A stretch of DNA of 64,000 nt, taken from positions 54,472-118,471 of the forward strand of contig WEDG01007697.1 of NCBI GenBank assembly GCA_017591395.1. Direction: 5' to 3'. Below the pieces are notes generated by a model. That model did no database searches. It worked only from the letters and a program-made list of their open reading frames with translations, and had not been told where the DNA came from. Source of the DNA: Schistocephalus solidus. Taxonomy: Eukaryota; Platyhelminthes; Cestoda; Diphyllobothriidea; Diphyllobothriidae. The position numbers and the translations under genes were made by a program. Below, piece by piece: positions 22,788 through 34,080 of the stretch. The first letter of the stretch is position 1, and each line of letters starts with the position of its first letter.

Positions 22788-23623
22788 TGACAGTTCGACC
22801 GTCGATTTCGATGAGGTCCACCGTCCGTGCTCCACACAAGGTGGTGCAGGGACGGTGACCTACACGTGATATAGTTTTAAGTGATAGTAGCCTTGCGCTG
22901 CAGCTACCGCTTTCTCTTCTCCTCCCCCAACTGAGCCCGGTGTCAAGACAGAGTCAAGAAGACCGGAGATGGGAGACGGCGCATGTGGTTGGCGCGACCG
23001 GAGCCGCCCCTGGGCGTGCCACCACACCTGGCTCAGATCCCACAGAGTGGGGGTGTCATAAAGACCACATTAAGAAGGAGCCATTGCAACCTGACTCTCA
23101 GTCCGCCAGTCAGCCACTCCACACCAAACACACATTGGGCTGACCACGCGGTCCGAGTTATCCTGTCAGTTGGCAACCTTCCAAGCCACGGCTTTTAGTG
23201 CACCGTGATAGTTTTAAGCGCGTCAGATTGTTTATAGTGAGGAACATGCACTGAGCTGTCGATCTCACTCTCTCGCCAACCCCCACAATTAGACACTGTC
23301 CGAGCCGGTCAGTTGCCTGATGTGGGAGTGGGCGCATTGGCTGACGGATCGGCGTACCCATCTTCGCGCGCCACAGCACGACCTGCCCTTCATAACGCAC
23401 ACGCCAGGATTCACAAACTCAGGGGATATGGAGCAGCCATCGCAGTCTGACTCCCAGTCCACTGGTCAGCCACTTGACAAACACAGCACATACACTGAGC
23501 CGACGGCGTGGTCTGGTGGAAGAGTCAGATTGGCAGACTTCCCAGCCATGGTTTCTAGGAAACCGTGAATACTCGGGTAAATGGTGATTGTGAGGGTGTT
23601 GTCGATGTATTAGTGTAGGTAGT
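22788..23623 (-). repeat. 3'UTR of LINE copy A, built of repeated modules
   Basis: After the stop at 23624 the element continues for about 830 bp. A first module (about 23430-23575 in plus reading: tgactcccagtccactggtcagccact ... cccagccatggtttctagg) is echoed by a second (about 23090-23200: tgactctcagtccgccagtc ... ccaagccacggctttta). The 120-bp repeat at 19.4 kb and the fragments at 18.2-19.4 kb belong to the same module family. Copy B carries the first module at 34790-35110. No poly(A) or simple tail is evident at the 22788 end. Confidence 0.75.
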
Positions 23624-24520
23624 TTACCGGAGGTTGTCGTGGAGGCGCATGTGTCCTAATAGGCCCATGCGGTGTGTAAATGTGCGGGAGCAGTAAGGGC
23701 AGTGAAGGCGGGCGCGTCGACTGTATGTCGGATCCCCAGGCACTGGTTCACCAGCCTCCGTGCGATGGATTCGCAGGTGACCGACTAGGCCGATGCGTGA
23801 GTTGAAGTTGCGGGCGCAGTGTGGACAGGAGAAATCGGTAGAGGCTGGGGGATGTCATTCATGGTAGTGGGGGTGGCAGGGACGCAAAGAATGGCAGGAA
23901 CGGAGGGTGTGCATGGTGTATCGGTGTTGTCAGCATTGTGGTGAATTCCGCTGTCATGGATGCGCATGTGACCGAAAAGGCCCATGCGATGAGTGAATGC
24001 ACGAGGACAGTGAGGGCAGTGGAGGCGAGGATCTCTGCTGTGTGATGGTGCTCCAGGCACTGGCTCACCAGTCTCTGTACGATGTACTCGCAAGTGACCG
24101 ACCAGGCCGATGCGTGAGGTGAATGTGCAGTGGCATTGAGTACAGCTTAGGAGAGATTCCCAATCGCTGATGGTGATGGTGGTGGAAGTGAAGGTGAAGG
24201 CGGTGGTGGTTGCAGTGGTGGGGGTAACAGGCGATAATTAGATGGATGTGGTCTCTATGATGGTGGGAGTAATGGCATTGATGCCAGGAGTGAGGGTGGG
24301 GAGTCAGAAGGGGGGTTGGCAGAATTTGACGTAGAAATTGAAATTGTCGGATTGTTTGTGCATTGCTTCCGAAGATGTCCAACCAGGCCGATTCGCGCGC
24401 GGAAGATGCGTTGATAGCGCGGGCATGTTGGCAGGGCCTGGGCATTGGCGGTGTTGGTCCGGGGCGCTGGTAACTTTCATGCCGCTCGTTTGGCCTTGGC
24501 AGCGGCGATCCGGTTGGCCT
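23624..24520 (-). pseudogene. C-terminal zinc-finger region of LINE copy A (about five C2H2 fingers)
   Basis: Minus reading gives, in order: a first finger-like unit (RIFRARIGLVGHLRKQC, one Cys lost to Tyr), a Pro/Ser/His-rich linker, then CTQCHCTF...GHLRVH, CPHCPRAF...GHMRIH, CPHCARNF...GHLRIH and CPYCSRTF...GHMRLHDNLR before TAA at 23624-23626. Fingers alternate between an IGLVGHLR type and a MGL.GHMR type, so the unit is a two-finger dimer. One C is missing in a C run between the third and fourth finger, shifting the frame. Such fingers normally bind nucleic acid and could help to target or package the element RNA; that role is inference. Confidence 0.85.
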
Positions 24521-24743
24521 CATAGATTGCTGAACCAGTTTTCACTGATCTTCTCCATGCCGGTCTATCCTAAGCGAGGTCCTGTCAGGTCGCCGGGTTG
24601 TTTTGCGCTTGCTTCAGAGATTTCTTCAACGTGTCCTTCTACCGTCATTTTTGACCTCCTTGCCGGCGAGAACCCGTAACGACATCTCCGTAGAAAAGTT
24701 GTTTAGGTAGTCTCTCGTCGTCCATTCTCACCAGGTGGCCGCT

Positions 24744-26622
24744 CTATCGTAGTTGCACTTGCCTCAGCATGGCGTGGATGCTGAGGATTCCGGTCCACTC
24801 CAGGACTTCCGTGTCCATGATCCTGTCTTGCCATCTCAACTTCAGTATTGAGCGATGGCAGCTGAGATGGAAGTGATTCAGCTCCCTGGTTTGGTTCGAG
24901 TAGACGGTCCAGGTCTGCGCTTCGTAAAGAAGTGTCGTCAAGACGACGGCCTTAAACATCTTCAGTTTGGTGTTCAGGTGAATACCATGACGATTCCACA
25001 TGGCGGCCTGCAGCCGGCCAAAGTCCTGACTAGCTTTGGAGATCCGTTGGGCAACCTCGTCATCGATTCTCGTATTGCGCGACATCGTGCTTCCTATATT
25101 AGCGAAGGTTTCCACATTTTTGAGTTGAGCACCGTTGACATTGATTCGAGGAGCATTGTATTCAGCGCTGGATGGCGGCTGGTACATGACAACCGTTTTG
25201 GCTGTACTGATTGGGAATCCAAAATCGGCGCAGCCTGCGACGAAGAGGTCCATGCTCTTTGCATGTCCTCCTCCGTCACGGTGTTAAGGGCGCAGTCGTC
25301 CGCGAAGAGCAAGTCATTGACTGTAGTCGTAGACACGCGCGTTGGAGCCTGCATACGCCGACTGTTCAGAAGGTGCCCACCAGTTCTGTAGGCGATGCGA
25401 ATACCAGGCTGCTCATCACGGTAGGCGTTTATCAGCATAGCCGAGAACATGAGACTGAAGAGGGTGGGGGCCAGTACGCAGCCCTGCTTCACTCCGTTGG
25501 TCACTGCGAATGCTTCGGATACATTCCCGTTGTCAGTGATGCGCGCCGTCATCCCGTCATGAAGCTGACGTACCATGTGCGTGAACCGCTCAGGACAACA
25601 AATTTCTGCATGACTTTCCACAGTCCGTCACGATTCACCGTGTCAAAGGCTTTCGTTAGATCCACAAAGGTAGTGTATAGGTGGGTTCGCATCTCCTGAC
25701 ACTTATCCTGTAGCTGGCGGGTGGCAAAGATCATATCGGTTGTTCCGCGGTGTCGGCGGAAGCCACATCGGCTTTACGGGAGCAGGCCCTGCTCTAGGTG
25801 ACCGTTAAGACGATTGAGAAGGATACGGGCAAAGACCTTCCCCGCGATGTTGAGCAACGAGATGCCTCTGTGATTATCACAGAGTTGCCGGTTCCCCTTC
25901 CGTTTGTAGAGATGGACAATAGTCGCGTCTTTGAAATCCTTATGAACTTGTCCTTGGCGCCACATCTCGTGGAAGAGTGTTGTGAGTTCTGCCATCAGCC
26001 GGGGCCCACCGTGCTTGTAGACTTCAGGTGGGATTGCGTCGGATCCCGGTGCTTTACCGCTGGAAATCTGCTGCATGGCTCGGATGGTTTCTGGTAGGGA
26101 AGGCGGCAGATCCAGGTCATTGTTCGTGTCCACTTGAGGGAGCCAGTCAATGGCACCATCGGAGATGGCTGATGAGCAATTAAGGGCACTTCTGAAGTGC
26201 TCGGCCCAGCGCTTCAGAATTTGCGATTTCTCTGTCAGCAGTGTTGTGCCGTCAGACCTGAGCAGTGGTGCGGTCCCCTTGATACACGGGCCGTAGATGG
26301 TCTTGATGGCTTTGAAAAAGTTTTTCATTTCATTGCGGTCCGCATACCCCTGGATTTCCTCAGGGTTTCGGATCATCCAGGCATCCTGCATCTCCCGCAG
26401 CCGTTGTTGTACAAGGCTCCGGCATCTGAAAAAGGCTGCTTTGGTGGCGTCAGTCCAAAGGTCCATGTAGGCTTTGTGTAGTCCATTTTTCTCCGCGAGT
26501 AAGTTACTGATGTCGGCGTCATTGTCGTCAAACCAGTCCTGGTGTCGACGGCGTGCGCGTCCGAGGACGTCGAGGGCGGTGGACTGGATGACATTTCGCA
26601 GTTGACACCATCGTGTCTCCAC
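24744..26622 (-). pseudogene. Reverse transcriptase region of LINE copy A
   Basis: From 26622 an open frame of 282 codons (to 25774) covers the thumb-proximal linker and the first RT motifs: SSGKAPGSDAIPPEV, FKDATIVHLYKRKGN and HRGISLLNIAGKVFARIL. It continues after a break with TTFVDLTKAFDTVNRDG (25734-25549), then GVKQGCVLAPTLFSLMFS and the catalytic [12 protein letters not shown] box (within 25621-25094). A further frame (25253-24744) holds the RT C-terminus ([17 protein letters not shown] ... [15 protein letters not shown]). Each change of frame is a small indel. Catalytic Asp residues are present, but the chain cannot be made in one piece. Confidence 0.9.
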
Positions 26623-26739
26623 GGTAGTGTTATCATCTGGAGCATGCAGGTCCTCCAGTTTTTAGGTTATTTGGTTGCTGAAATCAAAACAGTGAGCAGG
26701 CAATTTAATAAAAGAGTATTTAACTTACATGGCGGCCTC

Positions 26740-27553
26740 TTACCTTGGGGCCTTTAGCGGGGTTGCAGTCGGAGCCTCATCTGGGAGATGACGAGGCGGA
26801 GATCTGTCCAACCATCGGCATCGCGGATCGCCTTGGTTACCAGCACGTCCTGTCGATCTCGCCTTCGGACGAGAACATAGTCCAGCAGATGCCAGCGCCG
26901 CGACCGAGGGTGCATCCACGTGACCATCTCCTGCGTAGGAAGGCGGAAGAAGGTGTTGGTCAGCAGGAGACGGTGTTCCGCACACGTGCGCAGAAGAAGG
27001 AGGCCGTTATCGTTGCAGCTACCGAGACCGTGGGGACCCAGCACTCCCTGCCAGGCAGCGTGGTCCGTCCCGACGCGGGCATTGAAGTCACCAAGGACAA
27101 TTAACTTGCCCTCTTTCGGCACAGTCGCCAGCAAGGCGTGCAGGTCCTCGTAGAATTTGTCCTTCACCGCATCAGAGCTCGTCATTGGGGAGCGTAGGCG
27201 CTGATGATGGTGGCGAACTGGTCTCCCCGAAGAGGCAGGCGGAGGCTCATCAGGCGATCATTGATACCCTGCGGCAGACAGGGCAGACGTCCATCAATGT
27301 CGTTCCAGATGGCAAAGGCAACACCAGCGTCGCGTCGCTCTGCCTTTTGCCGGCCGCTCCGGAAGAAGGTGTAGCCGGCACCCACCTCCTCCAGCTGACC
27401 CTTCTCAGAGAATCGGGTCTCGCTGGGAGCAGCAATGTCCACCTTGTAGCGCGCCAGTTCCCGAGCGACTAGTGCTGTCCTTCGTTCCAGCCGGTTGCTC
27501 CTAGGATTGTCTAAAAAAGAACGAACATTCCAGGCTGCTGTGAGTGGACTCAC
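26740..27553 (-). pseudogene. APE-type endonuclease of LINE copy A
   Basis: Two consecutive frames, 27553-27182 and 27185-26754, encode the endonuclease. Landmarks are [33 protein letters not shown] (catalytic Glu), [10 protein letters not shown], then [18 protein letters not shown] and [13 protein letters not shown] single C missing from a run at 27186 splits the frame exactly between YAP and MTSSD; copy B keeps the full run. The final catalytic Asp-His pair reads TDL here ([11 protein letters not shown]), so the His is lost. Copy B has TAH at the same place. The enzyme would nick target DNA for target-primed reverse transcription. Confidence 0.9.
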
Positions 27554-28150
27554 CCGAGCAGCCTGGAGGGTATAGCGAGGGGATGGGGACGGGGGGTATT
27601 GCTGTTTGTTTGAGTCTTACGACCGCGTAGTTTGCGATCTGCGAGCCGCGGCGGGCTGAAGAAGACGTGATACTCAGCATTTGTTTAGGGCACCTTTTCT
27701 AGCCCCTTCCTCCGCGAGGAGGCAAGCAGTGCTGTCCCTAAATAGGGCTGCTCGGACATCCCAGACGGCTGCCAAACTCCACTATGGGTTATGGTTTTGT
27801 TTTAGTGAGAGAACGACTCGAGTTAGCCTGGGCCGCCTACGGGGTTGCTGTCGCCCCCACCGTAGGACTTTTTGAGAGGTGGGAGATGGGAAGTTCGGGA
27901 GTCAGACATACCGGGTGTGGAGGCACACACAACACCGGAGACCCTCACCTGTTTTATCCCGGGGTGTGTCCGCTGGGAAGAACCCAACTTCAAGGAGCCG
28001 CAGGTGAGAGTTGGGTACCAGTTAGAGGTGGCCACAGGAGCATTCACCACCTCTACGAGACAAATGGAGCGACCAAATGCTAGCTGTGTGGTGCTACCCA
28101 TAGCTAGTACCCCATACACCCCACCTGTCACATATAATGTGAAGATGGTA
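27554..28150 (-). repeat. 5' leader of LINE copy A
   Basis: The roughly 600 bp upstream of the endonuclease match copy B at 30550-31100: the block ggtgagggtctccgg, ccgtaggactttttgagagg (in plus reading), the run of agggctgctcggac, and the bordering gtggggtgta near 28120. It has no coding signature. Copy B lacks about 60 bp present here near 28020-28080, bounded by GGT on both sides. Confidence 0.8.
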
Positions 28151-28724
28151 GTGCGTGTTACGCTTTGATGAGCAAGTTAGCTTTTGTGTCGGCCACTGTA
28201 CTGCAAATTGCTCTCACTGTAAATGTGGTCGTGCGCATGTCAAGGCCACGAGCCAACTCCTCGCGGCACACTGTGGACCGTCAATCCATCCTTCCGGATA
28301 TTGTGAGATTTGGCAACTACCTTTACAAATACTGCAAGGATCCCATCACGATAGGTTTTTCTACCCCTTTAAGGATCGTTTGCAGAATGTAATAGCAGGT
28401 GGCGACTTCAGCTTAACGGGGTGATTTAAAGGAAATATTTCAGTAGGTTTTATTTAGTGATTTCCATTCACTAATTCAACTAAAAATCGCTTCAAGAATA
28501 TATTCGCCCCGAACATATACTTCGTGTTCAAGCCTTGATGACGCAGGCGGCTCCAGGTGGAAATCTATCTTCCTTGCAAAAATTCACTTAGATAAATCGA
28601 CAAGATTTAAATGTTTATGGCTGAGTTAATTTTGCAAAAAAACAATTTTAAGCATACGATTTTTTTATATTCAATAACAATGTCAGCACGATTCGTTCCT
28701 TAGCAATGACATTTCATTAAGAAT
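28151..28724. other. Spacer between LINE copy A and the relic exon
   Basis: No repeat of copy A or B extends into this stretch as far as I can see. Two overlapping open frames at 28155-28424 have no recognisable content. Confidence 0.5.
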
Positions 28725-28960
28725 TCAATGGAAGCAATATAATGTTTCGATGAGGGAGAACTTTTTGCTTAGGAGATTTTGGGCATCCAACAGAGTGCGC
28801 ATGGTCCATGTTGAGCGAGATGTGTTTGTTTTCGAAAATGTAGAAACAACAAATAGGCGAATGGAATTCCTCATAGTTTCTTTACTTCGGCTGATATTTG
28901 TAGGACGCCAGTGTAGCCTATATACCTTGCCGTACCAGTCAATTTTTGCCAAAATATGTC
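28725..28960 (-). pseudogene. Relic last exon, paralogue of the secreted-protein gene at 38.4 kb
   Basis: The minus-strand C-terminal reading (RTLLDAQNLLSKKF, SLIETLYCFH then stop) aligns with the last 24 residues of the 38437-39574 gene (RTLEDAQNLLYKAF, SFIKPLYCYH). Similarity continues upstream (STWTMRTL versus STWINRTL; KTNTSRS versus KTSQFLS). Further upstream a scrap resembling YYG.DKL is visible only with a frame change and stops. I did not find exons 1 and 2 in the next 1.3 kb. It lies in the spacer between the two inverted LINE copies. Most likely it is a decayed member of a small gene family. Confidence 0.7.
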
Positions 28961-30544
28961 ATTTTTCATTGGTTGGAGCTAGTTTTGGAACATAAAACTG
29001 GAAACACTGGCTCATTTATTCACGTAGAAATTTCTTAATGTACTGTGAAATCAATATATATTTTACATCTGGTTATCCAATAAAAATGCATCTAAGACGC
29101 AGAGACCCTGAAAAACTCATCCCTTTTGTTTATAGGTCTAATTGTTGCTATTAGCGAATGTTTTTCATGCTGAAGCATACCAGATGGCAACGATTCAGCC
29201 TACTGAGGCCTCCTTACTCATTGAAATTTGTCACTTATAAAATGATTCTGAAGTATGGACGTTTTCCATTGCCAAAAACATGTAAAAGATAATATTTTTA
29301 CTTGAATGCAATCACGGTGGGAAGTGAACGTGCTGAAACAACATTACCACATATGTTTTGGGTCAAAGGCAACTTTCTTCATATACTTAGTAAGTCACTG
29401 TTTCCTACTTACTCTCTTGAGAGAGGAGGATATTCGATGCCATTAGGTGAATAAAATTATGCACTGCGCGGCTAGTAAAATGAGCCGCGTGGGAGGTCAT
29501 TAGATCGTCATGCCGGAGACTTCACATACCGGAATGTCTACAAGTGACCTTTGGTAGCCAGCAATGTACAATAATCGCTACTACTGGCACACCCTACCTC
29601 AGTCACACCCGCCTAGGTCAGTTTCACATCCGCAAACTACACTCAGTGACCGACCTCATTAAATGTTAACCAAAATGCAGAACTGCGTTTTGGCTTATAA
29701 AGGATTATGTAGTTGGGATTGTTATGTCGAACATTATGTGGCATACTCCCATGACACACCCGGACGCCGACTTTGAATGCAGCCCTTTACGAAGGTTTTC
29801 ACAAACCAAACTCACCAAAAAGGACTAATTATTTAATGAGGGTTTTTTCAATTGATCTTCACTGTCCTTAACATACTCAAACATATTTTATACAAAACAT
29901 TCGAAAAATAGACATTCGTGTACTCATTCGTTAGCCAATCGCGCCTTCTTAAAATGCTATATTTTGTGAACGACCATCTGTCGATATCAAAAAGTCTGAT
30001 GAGGAAATTTTTTTCCCAAACCGTAAAATTTCCATTCAAATAGTATCCTATCTGCCCTTTTTACTAATCCTCTTCATTTAGTATAGAAAATGGCTCAAAT
30101 ACATGGCAAAAGGTTTGAGCAACCCACGGTATCTTCCTAATGGCATGGCAAAAGAATCAAAAGATACAGAATAGAGCGTGCACACCGACATTGGGAACGA
30201 ATATATTATAGATGAAGATAAGGAGAGTTCTAAATATTGAGACTGTTTATTTGTCCTTTCTGATGCTATACAACGTGTGCGCCACTGCAGGTTAGGTACA
30301 GAAACGATGAGTTGTGCATGAAGTAGTTAAAGTCGATAGGCGACTTGCACCGCACCTGTTACTCTCTCTCTCTCCTCTTCCACCCACTTGGGTGGGGTCC
30401 AAGTACTAGAGAGAGCCAAGGATGCCATCAACCCCTGCCACACCCGACATGGGTTTCACGCAGAGGGTCGGACTTCCGGATTTCCCATTCGTTAGAATGC
30501 CACAAAGGCCAAATTGAATGATAGTTTAATAAATGTCTGTTAAG
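28961..30544. other. Spacer, no intact gene
   Basis: AT-rich sequence with unremarkable short frames (29848-30039 minus, 30428-30622 minus). The segment 30330-30520 follows the landmark order of the LINE 3'UTR in plus reading (cttgcaccgcacctgttact, ctctctctctcctcttccac, cccattcgttagaatgccac, aaaggcc) and may be a strongly diverged fragment of it, directly next to the 5' end of copy B. Confidence 0.45.
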
Positions 30545-31107
30545 GCTCAGACAGTATGCGCAGGGTGGGGTGTAGGGGTAATAGTTAGGGGTAGCAACCC
30601 ACAGATAGCATTTGGTACCCAACTCTCACCTGTGGCTCCTCGAAGTTGGGTTCTTCCCAGCGGCCACATCCCGGGCAACCGTCACGACCGGCGGGCTAAA
30701 CCAGGTGAGGGTCTCCGGTGTTGTGTGTGCCTTCACACCCGGTATGTCTGACTCCCGAAATTCCCACCTCCCTCCCTCTCAAAAAGTCCTACGGTGGGGG
30801 CGACAGCAACCCCGTAGGTGGCCCAGGCTAACTCGAGTCGTTCTCTCACTAAAACAAAACCGTAACCCATAGTGGAGATCGGCATCCATCTGGGATTTCC
30901 GGGCAGCCCTATTTAGGGACAGCACTGCTTGCCTCCTCGCGGAGGAAGGGGCTAGAAAAGATGCCCTAAACAAATGCTGAGTCTCACGTCTTCTGCAGCC
31001 GGCCACGGCTCACAGATCGCAAAATACGCGATCGTAAAACTCAAACAAACAACAATACACCCCGACCCCATCCCCCCTGCCATACCCTCCAGGCTGCTCA
31101 GGTTATT
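30545..31107 (+). repeat. 5' leader of LINE copy B
   Basis: Matches the copy A leader in order: gtggggtgtagg, gcatttggtacccaactctc, gaagttgggttcttcccagc, caggtgagggtctccgg, and the long block through agggacagcactgcttgcct. About 60 bp present in A between the first two landmarks are absent here, with GGT at the join. B has about 20 extra bases (near 30675-30700) that A lacks. Confidence 0.8.
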
Positions 31108-31989
31108 CCACTCACACTAGCAGCCTGGAATGTTAATTCCCTTTTAGACAATCCTAGGAACAACCGGCTTGAACGGAGGACGGCGCTAGTCACTCGGGAA
31201 CTGGCGCGCTACAAGGTGGACATTGCTTCTCTCAGCGAGACCCGATTCTCTGAACAGGGTCAATTGGAGGAGGTTGGTGCGGGCTAAACGTTCTTCTGGA
31301 ACAGTGTCAAAAGCAGAGCGACGCAACGCTTGTGATGCCTTTGCCAACCGAATCGACATCGTGGGACGTCTGCCCTGTCTGCCGTACGGTATCAAAAATC
31401 GCCTGATTAGCCTCTGCCTGCCTCTACGGGGAGACCAGGTCGCCACCATCATCAGCGCCTACGCTCCCCCAATGACGAGCTCTGATGCGGCGAAGGACAA
31501 ATTCTACGAGGACCTACACGCCCTGCCGGGGAATGTGTCGAAGATGGACAGTTTAATTGTCCTTGGTGACTTCAACGCCCCCTCGGGACGTACCACGCTG
31601 CCTGGCAGGGGGTGCTGTGTCCCCGCGGTCTCGGTAGCTGTGATGATCACAGCCTCCTTCTTCTGCGCACGTGGGCGGAACACCGTCTCCTACTGACCAA
31701 CACCTTCTTCCGCCTTCCTACGCAGGAGATGGTCACGTGGATGCACCCTCGGTCGCAGCGCTGGCATCTGCTGGACTATGTTCTCGTCCGGAGGCGAGAC
31801 CAACAAGACGTGCTGGTAACCAAGGCGATCCGCGATGCCGATGGTGGGACAGCTCACCACCTCGTCATCTCCCAGACGAGGCTCCGACTGCAACCCCGAC
31901 GAAGGCCCCAAGGTAAGAGGCCGCCATGTAAGTTAAATACTCTTTTATTAAATTGCCTGCTCACTGTTTTGATTTCAGCAACCAAATAA
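31108..31989 (+). pseudogene. APE-type endonuclease of LINE copy B
   Basis: Landmarks are AAWNVNSLLDN at about 31115, [34 protein letters not shown] continuous with [16 protein letters not shown], and LIVLGDFNA followed by a small deletion that replaces the usual [10 protein letters not shown] further frame (31612-31989) carries [31 protein letters not shown] and the final catalytic segment, which reads [10 protein letters not shown]. The Asp of the usual DH pair is changed. The frame ends at TAA 31987-31989, while the RT frame has its own TAA at 31992-31994; copy A shares both. Confidence 0.9.
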
Positions 31990-32033
31990 CCTAAAAACTG
32001 GAGGACCTGCATGCTCCAGATGATAACGCTACC

Positions 32034-33928
32034 GTGGAGACACGATGGTGTCAACTGCGAAATGTCATCCAGTCCACCGCCCTCGACGTCCTCGGACGCG
32101 CACGCCGTCGACACCAGGACTGGTTTGACGACAATGACGCCGACCTCAGCAACTTACTTGCGGAGAAGAATGGACTACATAAAGCCTACACGGACCTTCG
32201 GACTGACGCCACCAAAGCAGCCTTCTTGAGATGCCACCGCCATGTACAGCAACGGCTGCGTGAGATGCAGGATGCCTGGATGATCCGAAAGGCTGAGGAA
32301 ATCAAGGGGTATGCGGACCGCGAATGAAATGAAAAGCTTTTTGCAAAGCCATCAAGACCATCTACGGCACCGCTGCTCAGGTCTGACGGCACAACACTGC
32401 TGACAGAGAAATCGCAAATTCTGAAGAGCTGGGCCGAGCACTTCAGAAGTGTCCTTAATTGCTCATCAGCCATCTCCGATGGTGCCATTGACCGGCTCCC
32501 TCAAGTGGACACGAACAATGACCTAGATCTGCCGCCTTCCCTACCAGAAACCATCCGGGCCGTGCAGCAGATTTCCAGCGGTAAAGCACTGGGATCCGAC
32601 GCAATCCCACCTGAAGTCTGCAAACACGGCATGCCCCGGCTGATGGCAGAACTCACAACACTCTTCCAGAAGATGTGGCGCAAAGGACAAGTTCCTTACG
32701 ATTTCAAAGACGTGACCATCGTCCATCTCTACAAACTGAAGGGGAACCGGCAACTCTATGATAATCACAAAAGCATCTCGTTGCTCAACATCACCGGGAA
32801 GGTCTTCGCCCGTATCCTTCTTAATCGTCTGAACGGTCACCTAGAGCAGTGCCTGCTCCCGGAAAGCCAATAAGGCTTCAGCCGACACCGCGGAACAACC
32901 GATATGATCTTAGCCGCCCAGCAGCTACCAAAGAAGTGCCAGGAGATGTGAACTCACCTAAACACAACCCTCATGGTTCTAATGAAAGCCTTTGACACGG
33001 TGAATCGTGACGGACTGGGGAAAGTCATGCAGAAATTTGGCTGTCCTGAACGGTTCACGCACATGGTGCGTCAGCTTCATGATGGGATGACGGCGCGCGT
33101 CACTTACAACGGGACGGTATCCGAAGCATTCGCAGTGACCAACGGAGTGAAGCAGGGCTGCGTATTGGCACCCACCCTGTTCAGTCTCATGTTCTCGGCT
33201 ATGCTGATGGACGCCTACCTTGATGAGTAGCCTGGGATCCACATCGCATACAGAAATGACAGGTACCAATTCAACAGTCGGCGTATGCAGGCTTCAACGC
33301 GCGTGTCTATGACTACAGTCAATGACTTGCTCTTCGCGGACGACTGCGCCCTTAACACCGTGATGGAGGAGGACATGCAAATGAGCATGGACCTCTTCGC
33401 CGCAGGCTGGGCCAATTTGGATTCCCAATCAGTACAGCCAAAACGGTTGTCATGCACTAGCAGCGACCCAGCGCTGAATACAATGCTCCTCGAATCAATG
33501 TCAACGGTGCTCAACTCAAAAATGTGGAAACCTTCGCTTATCTAGGAAGCACGCTGTCACGCAACACGAGAACCGATGACGAGTTTGTCCAACGGATCTC
33601 CAAAGCCAGTCAGGCCTTCTGCCGGCTGCAGACCTCCGTGTGGAATTGCCCCAGTATTCACATGAATACCAAACTGAAGATGTACAAGGCCGTCGTCTTG
33701 ACGACACTTCTTTATGGATCGCAGACCTGGACCGTCTACTCGAGCCAAACCAGGGAGCTTAATTACTTCCATCTCAGCCGCCATCGCTCAATACTGAAGT
33801 TGAGATGGCAAGACAGGATCCCGGACACGGAAGTCCTGGAGTGGACCGGAATCCTCAGCATCCACGCCATGCTGAAGCAAGTGCAACTACGATGGAGCTG
33901 CCACCTGGTGAGAATGGACGACGAGTGA
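32034..33928 (+). pseudogene. Reverse transcriptase region of LINE copy B
   Basis: Open pieces at 32034-32327, 32505-32873, 32973-33230, 33285-33545 and 33524-33928 together cover the RT. They include SSGKALGSDAIPPEV, FKDVTIVHLYKLKGN, KAFDTVNRDGLGKV, NGVKQGCVLAPTLFS, the catalytic [12 protein letters not shown] and the C-terminal ETFAYLGSTLSRN...LRWQDRIPDTEVLEW. Breaks occur near 32330, 32870, 32950, 33228 and 33420. Order and spacing match copy A. Confidence 0.9.
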
Positions 33929-34080
33929 CTATCTAAACGACTTTTCTACAGAGATGTCGCTACGGGTGTTCACCGACAGGGAGCTCACAAACGACGCTAG
34001 AAGGACACTTTGAAGAAATCTCTGAAGCAAGCGCAAATCAACCCGGCGACCTGACAGGACCTCGCTTAGGATAGACCGGC

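Larger units (their letters stand above)
22788..28150 (-). mobile_element. Zinc-finger LINE, long copy A (APE endonuclease, RT, C2H2 array)
   Basis: This is a nearly full-length non-LTR retrotransposon read from 28150 leftward: 5' leader, apurinic-type endonuclease, reverse transcriptase, C-terminal C2H2 zinc fingers and a modular 3'UTR of about 830 bp. The architecture (single long frame, EN before RT, FADDCA active-site box) is closest to the RTE-like group among those I know. I recall similar finger-bearing elements as abundant in diphyllobothriid tapeworms; this is memory, not a search. Several single-base frameshifts disable it. Its partner is copy B at 30545-35110 in the opposite orientation. 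Confidence 0.85.

Noticed and set aside
24855..25699. Plus-strand open frames of 160-178 codons opposite LINE copy A
   Set aside because: They mirror the minus-strand RT in the reverse frame and carry no domain of their own.
31910..31979. Possible intron inside the LINE (GTAAGA/GTAAGT to TTTGATTTCAG)
   Set aside because: Removing it leaves the RT frame blocked by TAA at 31992-31994, and the enclosed sequence still aligns as element coding sequence with a frameshift.
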